DNA of 64,000 nucleotides from Hominenteromicrobium mulieris (GCA_021029595.1 JAJJOY010000002.1:390910-454909), one strand, 5' to 3'; positions 1-8,897 are shown, counted from the first letter of the stretch. Notes: generated by a model not told the origin, from the letters alone. Made by a program: numbers and translations.

Positions 1-463
1 ATTTCTCGTCCTTGCCCGTAAGGCCGCGGCAGTAGGCGGCGCTCATTTTACCCGTAAGGCACGGGTCTTCGCCATAGGCTTCTTCGTTTCTGCCCCAGCG
101 CGGGTCGCGCTCCATATCGATGGTGGGTCCGAAAAGCTCCAGAGAGGACGGTCTTTCTTCCATATCGTGCGTAATGCGCGTTTCATCGCCTGCCATGTCT
201 CCAAGCTGCTCCATGAGGGCATCGTCGAACATGGCCGCCATGCCCCACGGCTGCGGCAGAATGGTGGTCTCGCGCTTCTGGTCGCGGTTTACGACGCCGC
301 GCGCGATCTCGGTGCCGATGTGCGTCTTTTTAATGCCGAGGCGCGGAATATCATCGAGCTGCGACGTAATCATGCCGACCTTTTCTTCGCGCGTTAAGCG
401 GGAGAGCAGGTCTTTTGCGCGCTCTTCAAACGGCAGGGTGTTATCTTGAAAACGGTATTTCAT
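1..463 (-). CDS. Glycoside hydrolase family 3, N-terminal part (cut by window edge)
   Basis: The first 154 codons are present; the rest lies beyond base 1. The start ATG at 463 follows AAAGGAG at good spacing. The protein opens with MKYRFQDNTLPFEERAKDLL and contains LSRLTREEKVGMI and DPRWGRNEEAYGEDP, which are hallmarks of the GH3 N-terminal TIM barrel of beta-glucosidases and beta-xylosidases. There is no signal peptide, so it should act in the cytoplasm on oligosaccharides brought in by the ABC transporter upstream. It is the last visible gene of the glycan operon, 92 bases after the GH2 gene. The catalytic Asp lies outside the window, so the substrate cannot be narrowed. Confidence 0.88.
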   Translation of the reverse strand, partial: MKYRFQDNTLPFEERAKDLLSRLTREEKVGMITSQLDDIPRLGIKKTHIGTEIARGVVNRDQKRETTILPQPWGMAAMFDDALMEQLGDMAGDETRITHDMEERPSSLELFGPTIDMERDPRWGRNEEAYGEDPCLTGKMSAAYCRGLTGKDEK

Positions 464-555
464 GCGAAACTCCTTTCAAAACTCGTCATTTTATAGAAAG
501 CATACCGCACAAAGCGGGCTCTATGCGGCAGCATTTCAGTACGTATCAGTACGTA

Positions 556-3231
556 TCAGAACCAGGAATCCGTATAGCTGGCTTTTTTCGTTTCTTCGCT
601 CGGGGCGGGTGCGGCAACGTGCAGCACAGGCGTTTCCGTGCAGTTTTCCACACGGAGCGTCTTCGGCTCGTTCGGGTAGAGCGTAACGTAGTTATCATCG
701 TAATGCACGCGGTCGTCACTCGTCATGAGGTACGCAAACGGCGTGTACACGCTCGCGCGGATCGTCACGAGCAGATCGTTGCCGTCCTGCTCCACCTTTT
801 CAATCTTTGCGTCGCTTTCCGGGAAGACGTAATCGCGGTAATACGCACGCAGGCTGTCGGCGGTGTCGAAGCCCTCGGCGCTTGCAAAGAAGAAGCCGTG
901 CTTCAAATCATTGCAGACGGAAATGTGGAACTGCTGCATGGAGTGCGGAGCGACCTTGAGCGTCTTTGTGCAGAGACTGTCGGTCTCGCCGGTGAAGGTC
1001 ATATAGCCGCAGTGAATATCCGCCGTGAACGCTTCGGGCGTTTCGTTGATGACGGTCACTTCTGCGCCGCCCTCACACGCGCGGATGATGAGCTTTTTCG
1101 TTGCAAACGCGCGCTTTAAGAAATAGAACGAGATCTTTCTCGTCAGGTAATAATCGATGATCGTCCAACCTGTCTCCGGCCAGCAATCGTTGTACATCCA
1201 GATGAGGTCGCCTGCGCCGTACGGCTTGCGGCGCATGGCTTCGGCAAGCTCGGCGTACAGAAGGCCCTGCATGATGCCGCTGTACAGCAGATAGCCGTGT
1301 TCATCGAGGGTTTTGAACTCCGTCAAATGACGGTCAATCGCGCCGTCGATGTTGCTGCGCTTGCGGTCAAACTCGCCGTGGTGCTTCCAGATGGGGTTAT
1401 CGAAGCGCATTTCGGTGCCGTCGAGGTAACGGCGAACAGTGCTTTCCATCTGTGCACCGAAGAAGCCGTATTCACTGGAGAAACGCGCCGGGATGCGGTC
1501 GAATGCCTCAAGCTCATAGACAAACTTGAACTTCGTTTTCGGGTGACGGCCGAAGAACGACCATGCGTGCACGTCGCCCTGTTCGCTCTCGTTGGCGCGG
1601 TCGCCGAAGTACGGCGAGGACGGCATATACGGAACGAGCGGGCTGTTGCGGTGCACGGCACGCGGCTGAATATAGTTGAATATTTTCTCGCCGTAGAAGC
1701 GCTCCGGCTTGATGGGCGCCGGGAACCAATCGGTGTAGGATTCCGCAATCTCGTTGTTGCCCGTCCAGATGGCCATGCAGGGATAATGTGCAAGGCGCTT
1801 TGTCTGGTACTCGGCTTCGCGCTCCGCCTCAAAGAGGAAATCGTTTTTGTGGTCGGGGTAGAACGCGCAAGCGTACATAAAGTCGTGCATCAGCAAAATG
1901 CCGTACTCCGAGCAATATTCATAGAAGCAGTCCGGCTCATACGTGCCGCCGCCCCACATGCGGAACATGGTGAAGTGCGCCGCAGCGCCCTCGCGCACGA
2001 GGGTTTCGTAGCTTTCCTTCGGGGTGCGCAGATAAAGGGAATCCGTCGGCACCCAGTTGCCGCCCTTGCAGAAGATGCGCACGCCGTTCACCTTAAAGAA
2101 GAAGTTGCGGCTGCCGTCTTCGAGCTTAGAGGTATCGAGCTCCAAGGTACGGATGCCGATCTTCTTCGGCTGCATCTCGTGCAGGATGCCCTTTGTGACG
2201 CAGCAGGCTTTAAAGGTATAGAGGTTCTGCGCACCGTAGCCGTTCGGCCACCAGAGCTTCGCGTTTTTGATTGTGACGCGTTCCTCGGCGAAGTTCACGC
2301 CGCCGACGAGCATGAGCGTCTTTTTGCCGGTGTAAACGGTTTTGCCTTCAAATTCGAGCGTATAGGTAAGCTCGCACTCGGCGCTTGAGACCATGTCGGA
2401 TTTTTCGATTTCGAAGTGGAACTCCACTTCGGCGTCATCGCCGTCGAGCTTTAACGTATCGACGCGGGACGCGATGACCTGCGCACCGCTGAACGCTTCA
2501 ATCTCGATGGAGCGGCCGATGCCGCAGGTGGGCACGGGCTGGCACCAGTCCCAGCCGTAGGTAAACTGCGGCTTGCGGGTGTAGACACGCTGGTCACAGA
2601 TGGCGTTTTCACTTGCGCAGTAGAACGAAACGGCGTCGCGCGGATAGTGCAGCTCCATGCCGGAGGTGAGGCGAATGACGAGCTGGTTTTTGCCGACGTG
2701 CAAAAAGCGCTTGATGTCTTCGCTGAACGCGCAGAACGCGTTTTCGTGGTGCGCGGCGGGCATGCCGTTTACGATGATATCCGCATTGAAATCGAGCATT
2801 TCAATGTTGAGGCGCACGATGTCTTCGTTCAGCATCTCCTCTGTGACGTCAAAATCGCGGACGAGCCACCAGGAAAGATCCTTGATCCACTGGTTTTTCT
2901 TTGTGTTTTCCTTCAAAAAAGGTTCTCCTACGATGCCGTTTTCGATGAGGGAGGTGGTGACGTCGCCCGGCACGGTCATGGGGATAAAGCCGTATTTAGA
3001 AGGGAACGCATGATTCGCTTTATCCGTCATCACGTGAAAATGCGGGTTCGGGTCTTTTAAGAACTCTGCCTGTTCTTCTTCGGAAAGGTCTTCAAGCTTT
3101 AAGAACGCCGGCAGCGTTGCGCGCACGGGGGCTGCGTCCATTTTACGCAGCACTTCGTTGTAGCGCTCTGCCGTAACGTCCATAAATTCGCCGCGCAGCT
3201 TCCACGCGCCGGCAAGAGACAGTTTGCTCAT
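556..3231 (-). CDS. GH2 beta-mannosidase-like glycoside hydrolase
   Basis: 891 residues, normal for cytoplasmic beta-mannosidases (about 850-900). A jelly-roll N-terminal domain (LSLAGAWKLRGEF) and an immunoglobulin-like domain precede the TIM barrel. The acid/base Glu sits in WTGNNEIAES near residue 493 and the likely nucleophile Glu in FSSEYGFFGAQ near residue 587. KGGNWVPTDSLY and MWGGGTYEPD are typical of the mannosidase branch of GH2 rather than beta-galactosidases. No signal peptide. It should release mannose from beta-mannosides, for example from mannan or N-glycan core oligosaccharides; beta-glucuronidase or exo-glucosaminidase activity is less likely. The stop codon is followed by a tandem 10-base duplication (536-555) that repeats TGA. 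Confidence 0.88.
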   Translation of the reverse strand: MSKLSLAGAWKLRGEFMDVTAERYNEVLRKMDAAPVRATLPAFLKLEDLSEEEQAEFLKDPNPHFHVMTDKANHAFPSKYGFIPMTVPGDVTTSLIENGIVGEPFLKENTKKNQWIKDLSWWLVRDFDVTEEMLNEDIVRLNIEMLDFNADIIVNGMPAAHHENAFCAFSEDIKRFLHVGKNQLVIRLTSGMELHYPRDAVSFYCASENAICDQRVYTRKPQFTYGWDWCQPVPTCGIGRSIEIEAFSGAQVIASRVDTLKLDGDDAEVEFHFEIEKSDMVSSAECELTYTLEFEGKTVYTGKKTLMLVGGVNFAEERVTIKNAKLWWPNGYGAQNLYTFKACCVTKGILHEMQPKKIGIRTLELDTSKLEDGSRNFFFKVNGVRIFCKGGNWVPTDSLYLRTPKESYETLVREGAAAHFTMFRMWGGGTYEPDCFYEYCSEYGILLMHDFMYACAFYPDHKNDFLFEAEREAEYQTKRLAHYPCMAIWTGNNEIAESYTDWFPAPIKPERFYGEKIFNYIQPRAVHRNSPLVPYMPSSPYFGDRANESEQGDVHAWSFFGRHPKTKFKFVYELEAFDRIPARFSSEYGFFGAQMESTVRRYLDGTEMRFDNPIWKHHGEFDRKRSNIDGAIDRHLTEFKTLDEHGYLLYSGIMQGLLYAELAEAMRRKPYGAGDLIWMYNDCWPETGWTIIDYYLTRKISFYFLKRAFATKKLIIRACEGGAEVTVINETPEAFTADIHCGYMTFTGETDSLCTKTLKVAPHSMQQFHISVCNDLKHGFFFASAEGFDTADSLRAYYRDYVFPESDAKIEKVEQDGNDLLVTIRASVYTPFAYLMTSDDRVHYDDNYVTLYPNEPKTLRVENCTETPVLHVAAPAPSEETKKASYTDSWF

Positions 3232-3409
3232 TTTTTACAACTCCTTCGGGGTATTTGCACAGGCGTATATTTGCCTTTCTTTGCATTGTAGCCGATGCAA
3301 AGCGAGAATTCAATAGCTTTTTGCAAATTTCATATAGAGAAAAAAACGCACATTTTCTTGCAAACATACACAGTTTTTTCGCGGTCTATTTTTGCATAAG
3401 AAACAAAAT

Positions 3410-3433
3410 GGGAGAAGCCCGAAAGCTTCCCCC
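3410..3433 (-). terminator. Intercistronic hairpin after the binding-protein gene
   Basis: Nine-pair stem GGGGGAAGC/GCTTCTCCC with loop TTTCG, followed on the minus strand by ATTTTGTTTC. It lies 36 bases past the binding-protein stop. The uracil run is imperfect, so it may stop only part of the transcripts or protect the 3' end of the highly needed binding-protein mRNA. The rest of the 238-base gap to the GH2 gene shows no gene. Confidence 0.55.
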
Positions 3434-3469
3434 ATCTGTATACATTTTAATCGAGATCGGATCAATCGA

Positions 3470-5134
3470 TTACGCTTCGCCGTGAGCAGCGAGGTACTCT
3501 TCCATCTGAGCGCTGAGCGTTGCATAGTCCTCGTTTGCTTCAGCAAGAACGTCCTCGAGGCCGAGGCTGTTCAGCGTTGCAACATAGTTGTCCCAATCGT
3601 CGATGGATTCCTGACCGGCGATGACACCCCAGAGGTACTGATCCTTCTCAGCCTCGATGTCAGCGCTGCACTCGGTCCAGGACTCGAAGGAAGCCGGATC
3701 CTTCCACTCAACGAGGTGAGCAGCAGCATAGCGGCTGTTTTCGCCGGACTTTTTGAACAGAGCGGTAGTCTCCGGAGTATTGGAGATGTTGCACTCGTCC
3801 TTACGGTTCATGAGGTTATCGAACAGCTTGAGGCCGATATTCTTAGAGGTGTTCTCCTCGGAGTCCGGGCCAACGATAGCGACATACTGGCCGTTCTCGT
3901 CGTACTTGTAATCGGTGCCTTCGATACCGAAGCGGCGTGCGATGTAGTTATCGGAATCGCACATGTCGTCCCAAGTTGCATACAGTCTTTCCGGATCGGA
4001 AGCTGTGTTGGTGATTGCGAAATATGCCCAAGCAGCGCTTGTAGCCGGGTCTTCCTGCGGGTTGCCGTTGGAGCCCTTGACCATGTCGATCGGTACCCAC
4101 TTAGCATCCGGGTTGGAAGCATAGAAGGACATCATCGGAGCTGCGTCCGGGTTGTTCCATGCGCACCAGCTGTACGTTACGCCGAAGCCGCCGTTTGCCA
4201 TCTGCTCGTCACGGTCGGTATCCTGCGTGATGTTCGGGGTGATGTAGCCCTTTGCATACAGATCAGCAACGTCGCTAACCCAGTTCTTGGTGCCCTCGTT
4301 AGCCGGGCCGTAGGTGACAACGCCGTTGTCATCTACGCAGAAACGGCTGTAATGGGTCTGGTCATAGGACTGGATCCACGGCCAGAAGGAACGGAAGTCG
4401 TAACCGTCGCCGCCGAGGCCGTAGGTGTCGTTCTGACCGTTGCCGTCCGGATCGTCCTCCGTGAAAGCACGGAGCACTTCGTTGAGCTCTTCGATCGTGG
4501 TCGGAGCCTTAAGATTCAGGTTATCGAGCCAATCCTGGCGGATCCAGAGGTTCTCGCAGGACGGTTCAGCAACGTCGCCCGGGATTCTGTAAATGGAGCC
4601 GTCGGCCTCAGATGCATAGAAGAGGGTCTTCGGGTCCATCTTGTTGTAGTAGTCGCGGATAACGGTGTACTTATCCATGTAAGCGGAGACATCGTCCAAC
4701 AGACCTGCCTTCACCCACTTGTTGTACTCGGTATCCATGGTCCACCACCACATGATGTTCGGCATGTCGTTGGATGCCATCAGCAGGGAGATCTGGGACT
4801 GGCCGTCAGCCCAACCCGGGAGAACAACGAGATTGAACTTAACGTTGTACTTTTCCTCAAGCTCCTTCTGAACGCGGCTGTCAGCTGCGGTGAAGCCGGT
4901 CATAACTGCAACGGAAACGTCCATCGTTTCGCTCTGGTTCAGAACGTCGATCTTGTCGCCGGTCGCAGCTGCGCTGCTGTCGGTAGAAGCAGTGCTGCTG
5001 TCGGTAGAAGCAGTGCTGCTCTCGGTGGAAGCCGTAGAGCTTGCGGAAGAATTGCCGTTGCTGCCGCACGCTGCAAATACGCTTACGCTCAGTGCAAGTG
5101 CCAGAACAACGGATGCGATTTTCTTCATGTTCAT
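3470..5134 (-). CDS. Extracellular solute-binding lipoprotein (family 1, LplA/LipO type)
   Basis: 554 residues from ATG 5134, chosen because AAAGGA lies eight bases upstream; in-frame codons further upstream lack a ribosome site. A signal peptide (KKIASVVLALALSVSVF) ends in lipobox FAAC with Cys23. A Ser/Thr linker follows, built of three SSTAST(D/E)-type heptads. The mature protein is the large substrate-binding protein seen with LplB/LplC permeases, with aromatic-rich blocks such as MWWWTMDTEYNKW. It would capture oligosaccharides at the cell surface for the two permeases encoded just upstream. No ATPase gene is present, as is usual for this class, which shares an MsmK-like ATPase encoded elsewhere. 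Confidence 0.9.
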   Translation of the reverse strand: MNMKKIASVVLALALSVSVFAACGSNGNSSASSTASTESSTASTDSSTASTDSSAAATGDKIDVLNQSETMDVSVAVMTGFTAADSRVQKELEEKYNVKFNLVVLPGWADGQSQISLLMASNDMPNIMWWWTMDTEYNKWVKAGLLDDVSAYMDKYTVIRDYYNKMDPKTLFYASEADGSIYRIPGDVAEPSCENLWIRQDWLDNLNLKAPTTIEELNEVLRAFTEDDPDGNGQNDTYGLGGDGYDFRSFWPWIQSYDQTHYSRFCVDDNGVVTYGPANEGTKNWVSDVADLYAKGYITPNITQDTDRDEQMANGGFGVTYSWCAWNNPDAAPMMSFYASNPDAKWVPIDMVKGSNGNPQEDPATSAAWAYFAITNTASDPERLYATWDDMCDSDNYIARRFGIEGTDYKYDENGQYVAIVGPDSEENTSKNIGLKLFDNLMNRKDECNISNTPETTALFKKSGENSRYAAAHLVEWKDPASFESWTECSADIEAEKDQYLWGVIAGQESIDDWDNYVATLNSLGLEDVLAEANEDYATLSAQMEEYLAAHGEA

Positions 5135-5175
5135 GACTAAAATCCTTTCTTTGGAAATAATGATAATATAGTTTT

Positions 5176-5192
5176 CCGAAGCCATGCTTCGG
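5176..5192 (-). other. Small hairpin between permease and binding-protein genes
   Basis: CCGAAGC-cat-GCTTCGG, a seven-pair stem with a three-base loop, not followed by a uracil run. It probably stabilises the downstream binding-protein mRNA end rather than terminating. Confidence 0.4.
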
Positions 5193-5214
5193 GACAACCC
5201 AAAAGAGTGCGGGC

Positions 5215-6105
5215 TTAGCCCTTAACGCCGCCGATCATAACACCCTTAACGAAGTACTTCTGCACGAACGGATACACGATGAGGATCGGCACCGTGGAAA
5301 CCACGATGGTACCGGCCTTGATCGTCTGTGCGTTGGTATTCGTCTGCGCCATGACGTTGACGCCTGCCTGCTGCATTGCCTGCTGTGTATTCGTCAGCAT
5401 GTTGCGCAGAACCGCCTGCAGAGCCCACTTATCAACGGAGCGGATATAAAGGACCGTGGAGAAATAGTCGTTCCAGTAGCCAACCGCTGTGAACAGCGCG
5501 ATGGTGGCGATGGTCGCCTTGGAAAGCGGCAGGATGATGGAGAAGAAGATGCGCAGGTCGGTTGCACCGTCGATGCGGGCAGATTCTTCAAGGCTTTCCG
5601 GAATGGAAAGGAAGAAGCTCTTCATGATGATGCAGTTGTATGCGCTTACGAGACCCGGCAGGATCAGCGCGAGGATGTTATCCATAAAGCCGATTGTCTG
5701 AATGAGCAGGAAGCTCGGAATCATACCGGCGGAGAAAATCATGGTGAAGAGGACAAGCGTCATCAACACTTTGCCGCCGCGCAGTCTGGACTTAGAAAGC
5801 GGATAAGCGGTCATAGCGGTGAGCAGCGTGCCCAGTGCCGTACCGGCAATCGTGACGATGATCGTGGTACGGAAGCCCGTGTAGATGTTCGGGTTTTTAA
5901 ATACGGATTTATAAGTATCCAGGTTAAAGCCCTTCGGCCAGAGGAAGATGCCGCCCTTCATGGATGCTTCAAGGGAGCTGAAGGAAAGCATGATCTCATG
6001 CCAGAACGGATACAGCATGACGAGGCAGAGCAGCGTAAAGAACGCGTAGTTGAATACGGTAAAGATCTTTTCGCCTGTGGAGGTTTTGATTTTGTTCTTT
6101 TCCAT
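5215..6105 (-). CDS. Carbohydrate ABC transporter permease (LplC/YtcP type)
   Basis: 296 residues from ATG 6105, eight bases after AAGGAGG; an ATG at 6111 is only two bases from that site. Six predicted membrane segments and the cytoplasmic EAA loop EESARIDGATDLRIF that docks the ATPase. It belongs to the CUT1 MalG-like inner-membrane permeases, LplC subgroup, ending in KYFVKGVMIGGVKG as is typical. It pairs with the LplB-like permease encoded immediately upstream. Confidence 0.92.
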   Translation of the reverse strand: MEKNKIKTSTGEKIFTVFNYAFFTLLCLVMLYPFWHEIMLSFSSLEASMKGGIFLWPKGFNLDTYKSVFKNPNIYTGFRTTIIVTIAGTALGTLLTAMTAYPLSKSRLRGGKVLMTLVLFTMIFSAGMIPSFLLIQTIGFMDNILALILPGLVSAYNCIIMKSFFLSIPESLEESARIDGATDLRIFFSIILPLSKATIATIALFTAVGYWNDYFSTVLYIRSVDKWALQAVLRNMLTNTQQAMQQAGVNVMAQTNTNAQTIKAGTIVVSTVPILIVYPFVQKYFVKGVMIGGVKG

Positions 6106-6118
6106 GTTCATAACCTCC

Positions 6119-7069
6119 TTACCAAATACCCTCGTTGCCGGTCTTCTTGGCAACAAAGTTGACGATGAGGATCATGACGAGAGCGATGATGGATTTGAAC
6201 ATGCCCGCTGCGGTAGAGAAGGAGTAGTCTGCCTTCTGGATACCGATACGGTACACATACGTATCGATGATATCGGCTACGTCATAAACCAGTGCGGAAT
6301 ACAGCATGAAGATCTGGTCGAAGCCTGCGTTTACGATGTTGTTGCAGTTGAGGATCAGCATGATAACAATCGTCGGGGTAATCGCCGGCAGCGTGATGTT
6401 AATCATCTGCTTCCACTTGCGTGCACCGTCAATCTCGGCTGCTTCGTAAAGCTGCGGGTCAACACCGGACAGCGCCGCGAAGTAAATAATCGTGCCCCAG
6501 CCCATCGTCTTATAGATGTCGGTGATAATCAGCATCGGGACGAAGAGCGTCTTGTCGGTAAGCACCTGCAGGTCCTTGCCCGTGATGCTCTTGAGGAGCG
6601 CGGTGACGAGGCCCGTGGACGGATCGAGGAAATTCATGATGAGGCCGGCCATAACAACCCAAGAAATGAAGTGCGGCAGATAAAGGAGCGTCTGCGCCAC
6701 TTTCTTGAACTTCATGTTGCGCATCTCGTTCATCATCAAAGCGAGGATGATCGGAATCGGGAAGCCACATACCATCTTCAAAATGGAGATGTAGAGGGTG
6801 TTGTAGAAAGTCTGCATGAACGCCGGCTTATTGAAAAGCTTGATGAACTGGTCAAAGCCTACCCATGTGCTGTTCCACATGTTGTAGGGGTTGAAGTCCA
6901 TAAAAGCAATCACATTGCCGAAGATCGGGATATAGCGGAAGATGAGCATGAAAAGCATGCCGGGAAGAATCAGAAGATACAGCCACTTGTCGCGGACAAC
7001 ATCTTTTTTAAAGCGCTCCCAGCCGCTCAGCTCATACGCCGGCTTTGCCGGTTTAGCTGCTGCTGCCAT
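6119..7069 (-). CDS. Carbohydrate ABC transporter permease (LplB type)
   Basis: 316 residues; ATG 7069 preceded by AGGAGG. N-terminal cytoplasmic tail, then six membrane segments starting at KWLYLLILPGMLFMLIF; EAA loop EAAEIDGARKWKQM. RYIPIFGNVIAFMDFNPY is characteristic of LplB permeases of complex-oligosaccharide importers. First gene of the operon; the second permease starts 14 bases beyond its stop. Transcription should begin near 7310, giving an unusually long leader of about 240 bases that carries one of three operators. Confidence 0.92.
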   Translation of the reverse strand: MAAAAKPAKPAYELSGWERFKKDVVRDKWLYLLILPGMLFMLIFRYIPIFGNVIAFMDFNPYNMWNSTWVGFDQFIKLFNKPAFMQTFYNTLYISILKMVCGFPIPIILALMMNEMRNMKFKKVAQTLLYLPHFISWVVMAGLIMNFLDPSTGLVTALLKSITGKDLQVLTDKTLFVPMLIITDIYKTMGWGTIIYFAALSGVDPQLYEAAEIDGARKWKQMINITLPAITPTIVIMLILNCNNIVNAGFDQIFMLYSALVYDVADIIDTYVYRIGIQKADYSFSTAAGMFKSIIALVMILIVNFVAKKTGNEGIW

Positions 7070-7207
7070 ACGGTATAACCTCCTAAAAATATTGTGATGA
7101 CCGCGCTTTCAATAAGAAAACACAAGGCTGTTTTTGCCCGAGGCAACATCCGAATAACAGGTTTCCCCCGTGACGCTGAAACATACCGAAACTTGTCCCC
7201 TTTTCTG

Positions 7208-7221
7208 TGGAACCGCTGCCA
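7208..7221 (+). promoter_or_regulatory. LacI/CcpA-type operator O1 (in the leader)
   Basis: TGGAACCGCTGCCA fits the loose cre pattern TGNAANCGNTNNCA. It lies about 95 bases downstream of the predicted operon transcription start. Confidence 0.4.
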
Positions 7222-7316
7222 TAGAAAAAGAGACACGAACAAAACAAGTTAAACGATTTGCTTTGTATTTGGTGCATCTTACAAAAACACGGTATATCAT
7301 TTTGTTTGCATTTGTG

Positions 7317-7345
7317 ATTTTATCACCCTCTTTTGTGAATGTCAA
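7317..7345 (-). promoter_or_regulatory. Sigma-A promoter of the glycan operon
   Basis: TTGACA, 17-base spacer, TAAAAT on the minus strand. Start expected near 7310. Confidence 0.7.
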
Positions 7346-7454
7346 CAACAAAAATAGCCTATACTCAGTTTTTTACCCAAATTTGTCATTGATTTTCGGT
7401 TTGTGCATCTTGCCTAATTTTTTTTGATCTCGATTTCCACTCCATACAAGTTTG

Positions 7455-7468
7455 TGTAAGCGGTTCCA
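7455..7468 (+). promoter_or_regulatory. LacI/CcpA-type operator O2
   Basis: TGTAAGCGGTTCCA matches 13 of 14 positions of the cre consensus TGWAANCGNTNWCA. It lies about 110 bases upstream of the operon -35 box. Confidence 0.6.
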
Positions 7469-7520
7469 TATTCTTCATGCGTTTTCAAAAGACAACAAAT
7501 TGCTAAATTCGCAAAATTTA

Positions 7521-7534
7521 TGAAACCGCTTTCA
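7521..7534 (+). promoter_or_regulatory. LacI/CcpA-type operator O3
   Basis: TGAAACCGCTTTCA is a full match to the cre consensus, 66 bases from O2. Confidence 0.65.
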
Positions 7535-7701
7535 CAACTCTTGCAGTTATTCAACTGTATTTCACTGGTTTTTTCAAAAATTTCGGAAATTTTGCAGGAA
7601 TACTTTTTGTTCAGTCATTTCTATAGATTTAGGGCAATTTCATTTTCATGTGCAAGTTGAAATAATATAAACGTACTTTTGTTTTAATTGTTAAATCATG
7701 T

Positions 7702-7887
7702 TTATCTTTTAATCAAATAATTTTCGAGTTGTACACTGTAACGGCGTACCAAATTACAATTTTGTAATTTTTTAAAATTGTCTTCAAAAAGGCGAAAAAC
7801 TTCATTCACATTTGCTTCTTCCCCCTCTGACCCGAAAATACGCAGGATACCGTCTTGTAACTTTCCTAATTCACATTTTGCACGCAT
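7702..7887 (-). CDS. Doubtful small open frame, 61 codons
   Basis: ATG 7887 has GGGAG only two bases upstream, a poor spacing. The predicted peptide (MRAKCELGKLQDGILRIF...) is soluble and charged and not recognised. The frame stays open upstream to 7971, but that part overlaps the isomerase promoter. Its persistence in AT-rich DNA, where stops are frequent, is the only point in favour. Confidence 0.2.
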   Translation of the reverse strand: MRAKCELGKLQDGILRIFGSEGEEANVNEVFRLFEDNFKKLQNCNLVRRYSVQLENYLIKR

Positions 7888-7905
7888 ATCTCCCGTTTCG
7901 GACGC

Positions 7906-7934
7906 TTGACGGCAGAGTAAAAACGCAGTACAAT
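7906..7934 (+). promoter_or_regulatory. Sigma-A promoter of the isomerase gene
   Basis: TTGACG, 17-base spacer, TACAAT, giving a leader of about 50 bases. Confidence 0.7.
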
Positions 7935-7989
7935 TATAGTGAAATGACCTGCACAGCAGGCAAACGGACAAGAAAGGATTGAACCTATT

Positions 7990-8844
7990 ATGGCACTTAA
8001 AGTCGGCATTCAGCTTTACTCCGTGCGCGACGAAATGAAAAAAGACCCGATCAACGCGATCCGCCAGGTCGCAGAGATTGGTTATAAGAACCTTGAGTTT
8101 GCAAGCTCCAACGCAGATACAGACCCGGGCGTAGGCTTCGGCGTCAGCGTTGAGGACATGCAGAAGCTTTTAAAAGAAACCGGCGCAAACCTCATCAGCG
8201 GCCACATCCGCCCCATCAATGAGGAGACCATCGACCCGATGATCGCGTACCACACGCAGGTGGGCACGAAGTACCTCGGCCAGTCCGCAGATTTCTACAC
8301 CGGCTACGACCAGCTGATGGAGCGCTGCGAATATTACAACTGGGCGGGCAAAAAGCTCTCCGAGCACGGCATCAAGTTTCTCATCCACAACCACTACCAC
8401 GAGTTCCAGAAGCTGAACGGTAAGGAAATTCTGTTCCACATCATGGACAATACCGACCCGAACTACGTCAGCTTTGAGCTTGATACGTTCTGGGCAATGC
8501 GTGGCGGCATGGATCCGCTGGCTGTTATGGACCGCCTCGGCGACCGCCTGAAGCTCATTCACCAGAAGGATTTCTCCAAGACCTCCGATTCCCCGATCAA
8601 CCTGTGGACCGTCAACGACCCGAACGTGCTCGTCACGTGGGACAGCTTCGGCAAGGGTTCCGACCACAAGGATTTCTGCGAAATCGGCACCGGCATCATG
8701 GACATCCAGTCCATCATCAACAAGGGCAACGAGCTTGGCGCAGAGTACATTGTGCTTGAGCAGGATCACACCCAGCTGACCCAGATGGAAAGCGTCCGCA
8801 TCAGCATGGACAGCTTCCACAAGTTCTCCGGTCTGGATTGGTAA
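7990..8844 (+). CDS. Sugar phosphate isomerase/epimerase (AP endonuclease 2-like TIM barrel)
   Basis: 284 residues; ATG preceded by AAAGGA. The opening LKVGIQLYSVRDEMKKDP is typical of the IolE/xylose-isomerase-like superfamily. Probable metal ligands sit in HNHYHEFQ, ELDTFWAMRGG, IHQKD and EQDHTQ. It would isomerise, epimerise or dehydrate a keto-sugar or inositol-like substrate in the cytoplasm; the substrate cannot be read from sequence. Single-gene transcript between its own promoter and a strong terminator. Transcribed divergently from the glycan operon, so co-regulation is possible. Confidence 0.85.
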   Translation: MALKVGIQLYSVRDEMKKDPINAIRQVAEIGYKNLEFASSNADTDPGVGFGVSVEDMQKLLKETGANLISGHIRPINEETIDPMIAYHTQVGTKYLGQSADFYTGYDQLMERCEYYNWAGKKLSEHGIKFLIHNHYHEFQKLNGKEILFHIMDNTDPNYVSFELDTFWAMRGGMDPLAVMDRLGDRLKLIHQKDFSKTSDSPINLWTVNDPNVLVTWDSFGKGSDHKDFCEIGTGIMDIQSIINKGNELGAEYIVLEQDHTQLTQMESVRISMDSFHKFSGLDW

Positions 8845-8863
8845 ACCTTTTCTGAACTTAAAA

Positions 8864-8897
8864 GGGTATCTCGGCGAAAACCGAGATACCCTTTTTT
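8864..8897 (+). terminator. Intrinsic terminator, shared by convergent genes
   Basis: GGGTATCTCGG-cgaaaa-CCGAGATACCC followed by TTTTTT on the plus strand; the minus strand has TTTT after the stem, so it can also serve enolase. Confidence 0.9.

Larger units (their letters stand above)
7070..7989. other. 920-base AT-rich divergent intergenic region
   Basis: It separates the minus-strand glycan operon from the plus-strand isomerase gene. It holds two divergent promoters, three LacI/cre-type operators and one doubtful small open frame (7702-7887). From about 7250 to 7750 it is clearly more AT-rich than the flanking genes. Confidence 0.8.

Noticed and set aside
1297..2388. A 363-codon plus-strand open frame
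   Set aside because: Antisense to the GH2 gene; no start signal and no recognisable domain.
3392..5140. A 582-codon plus-strand open frame
   Set aside because: It is exactly antisense to the binding-protein lipoprotein gene, is rich in Val, Arg and Ile in an odd mix, and has no family motif or ribosome site.
6050..7078. A 342-codon plus-strand open frame
   Set aside because: Antisense to the LplB-type permease; highly charged composition mirrors membrane-protein codons.
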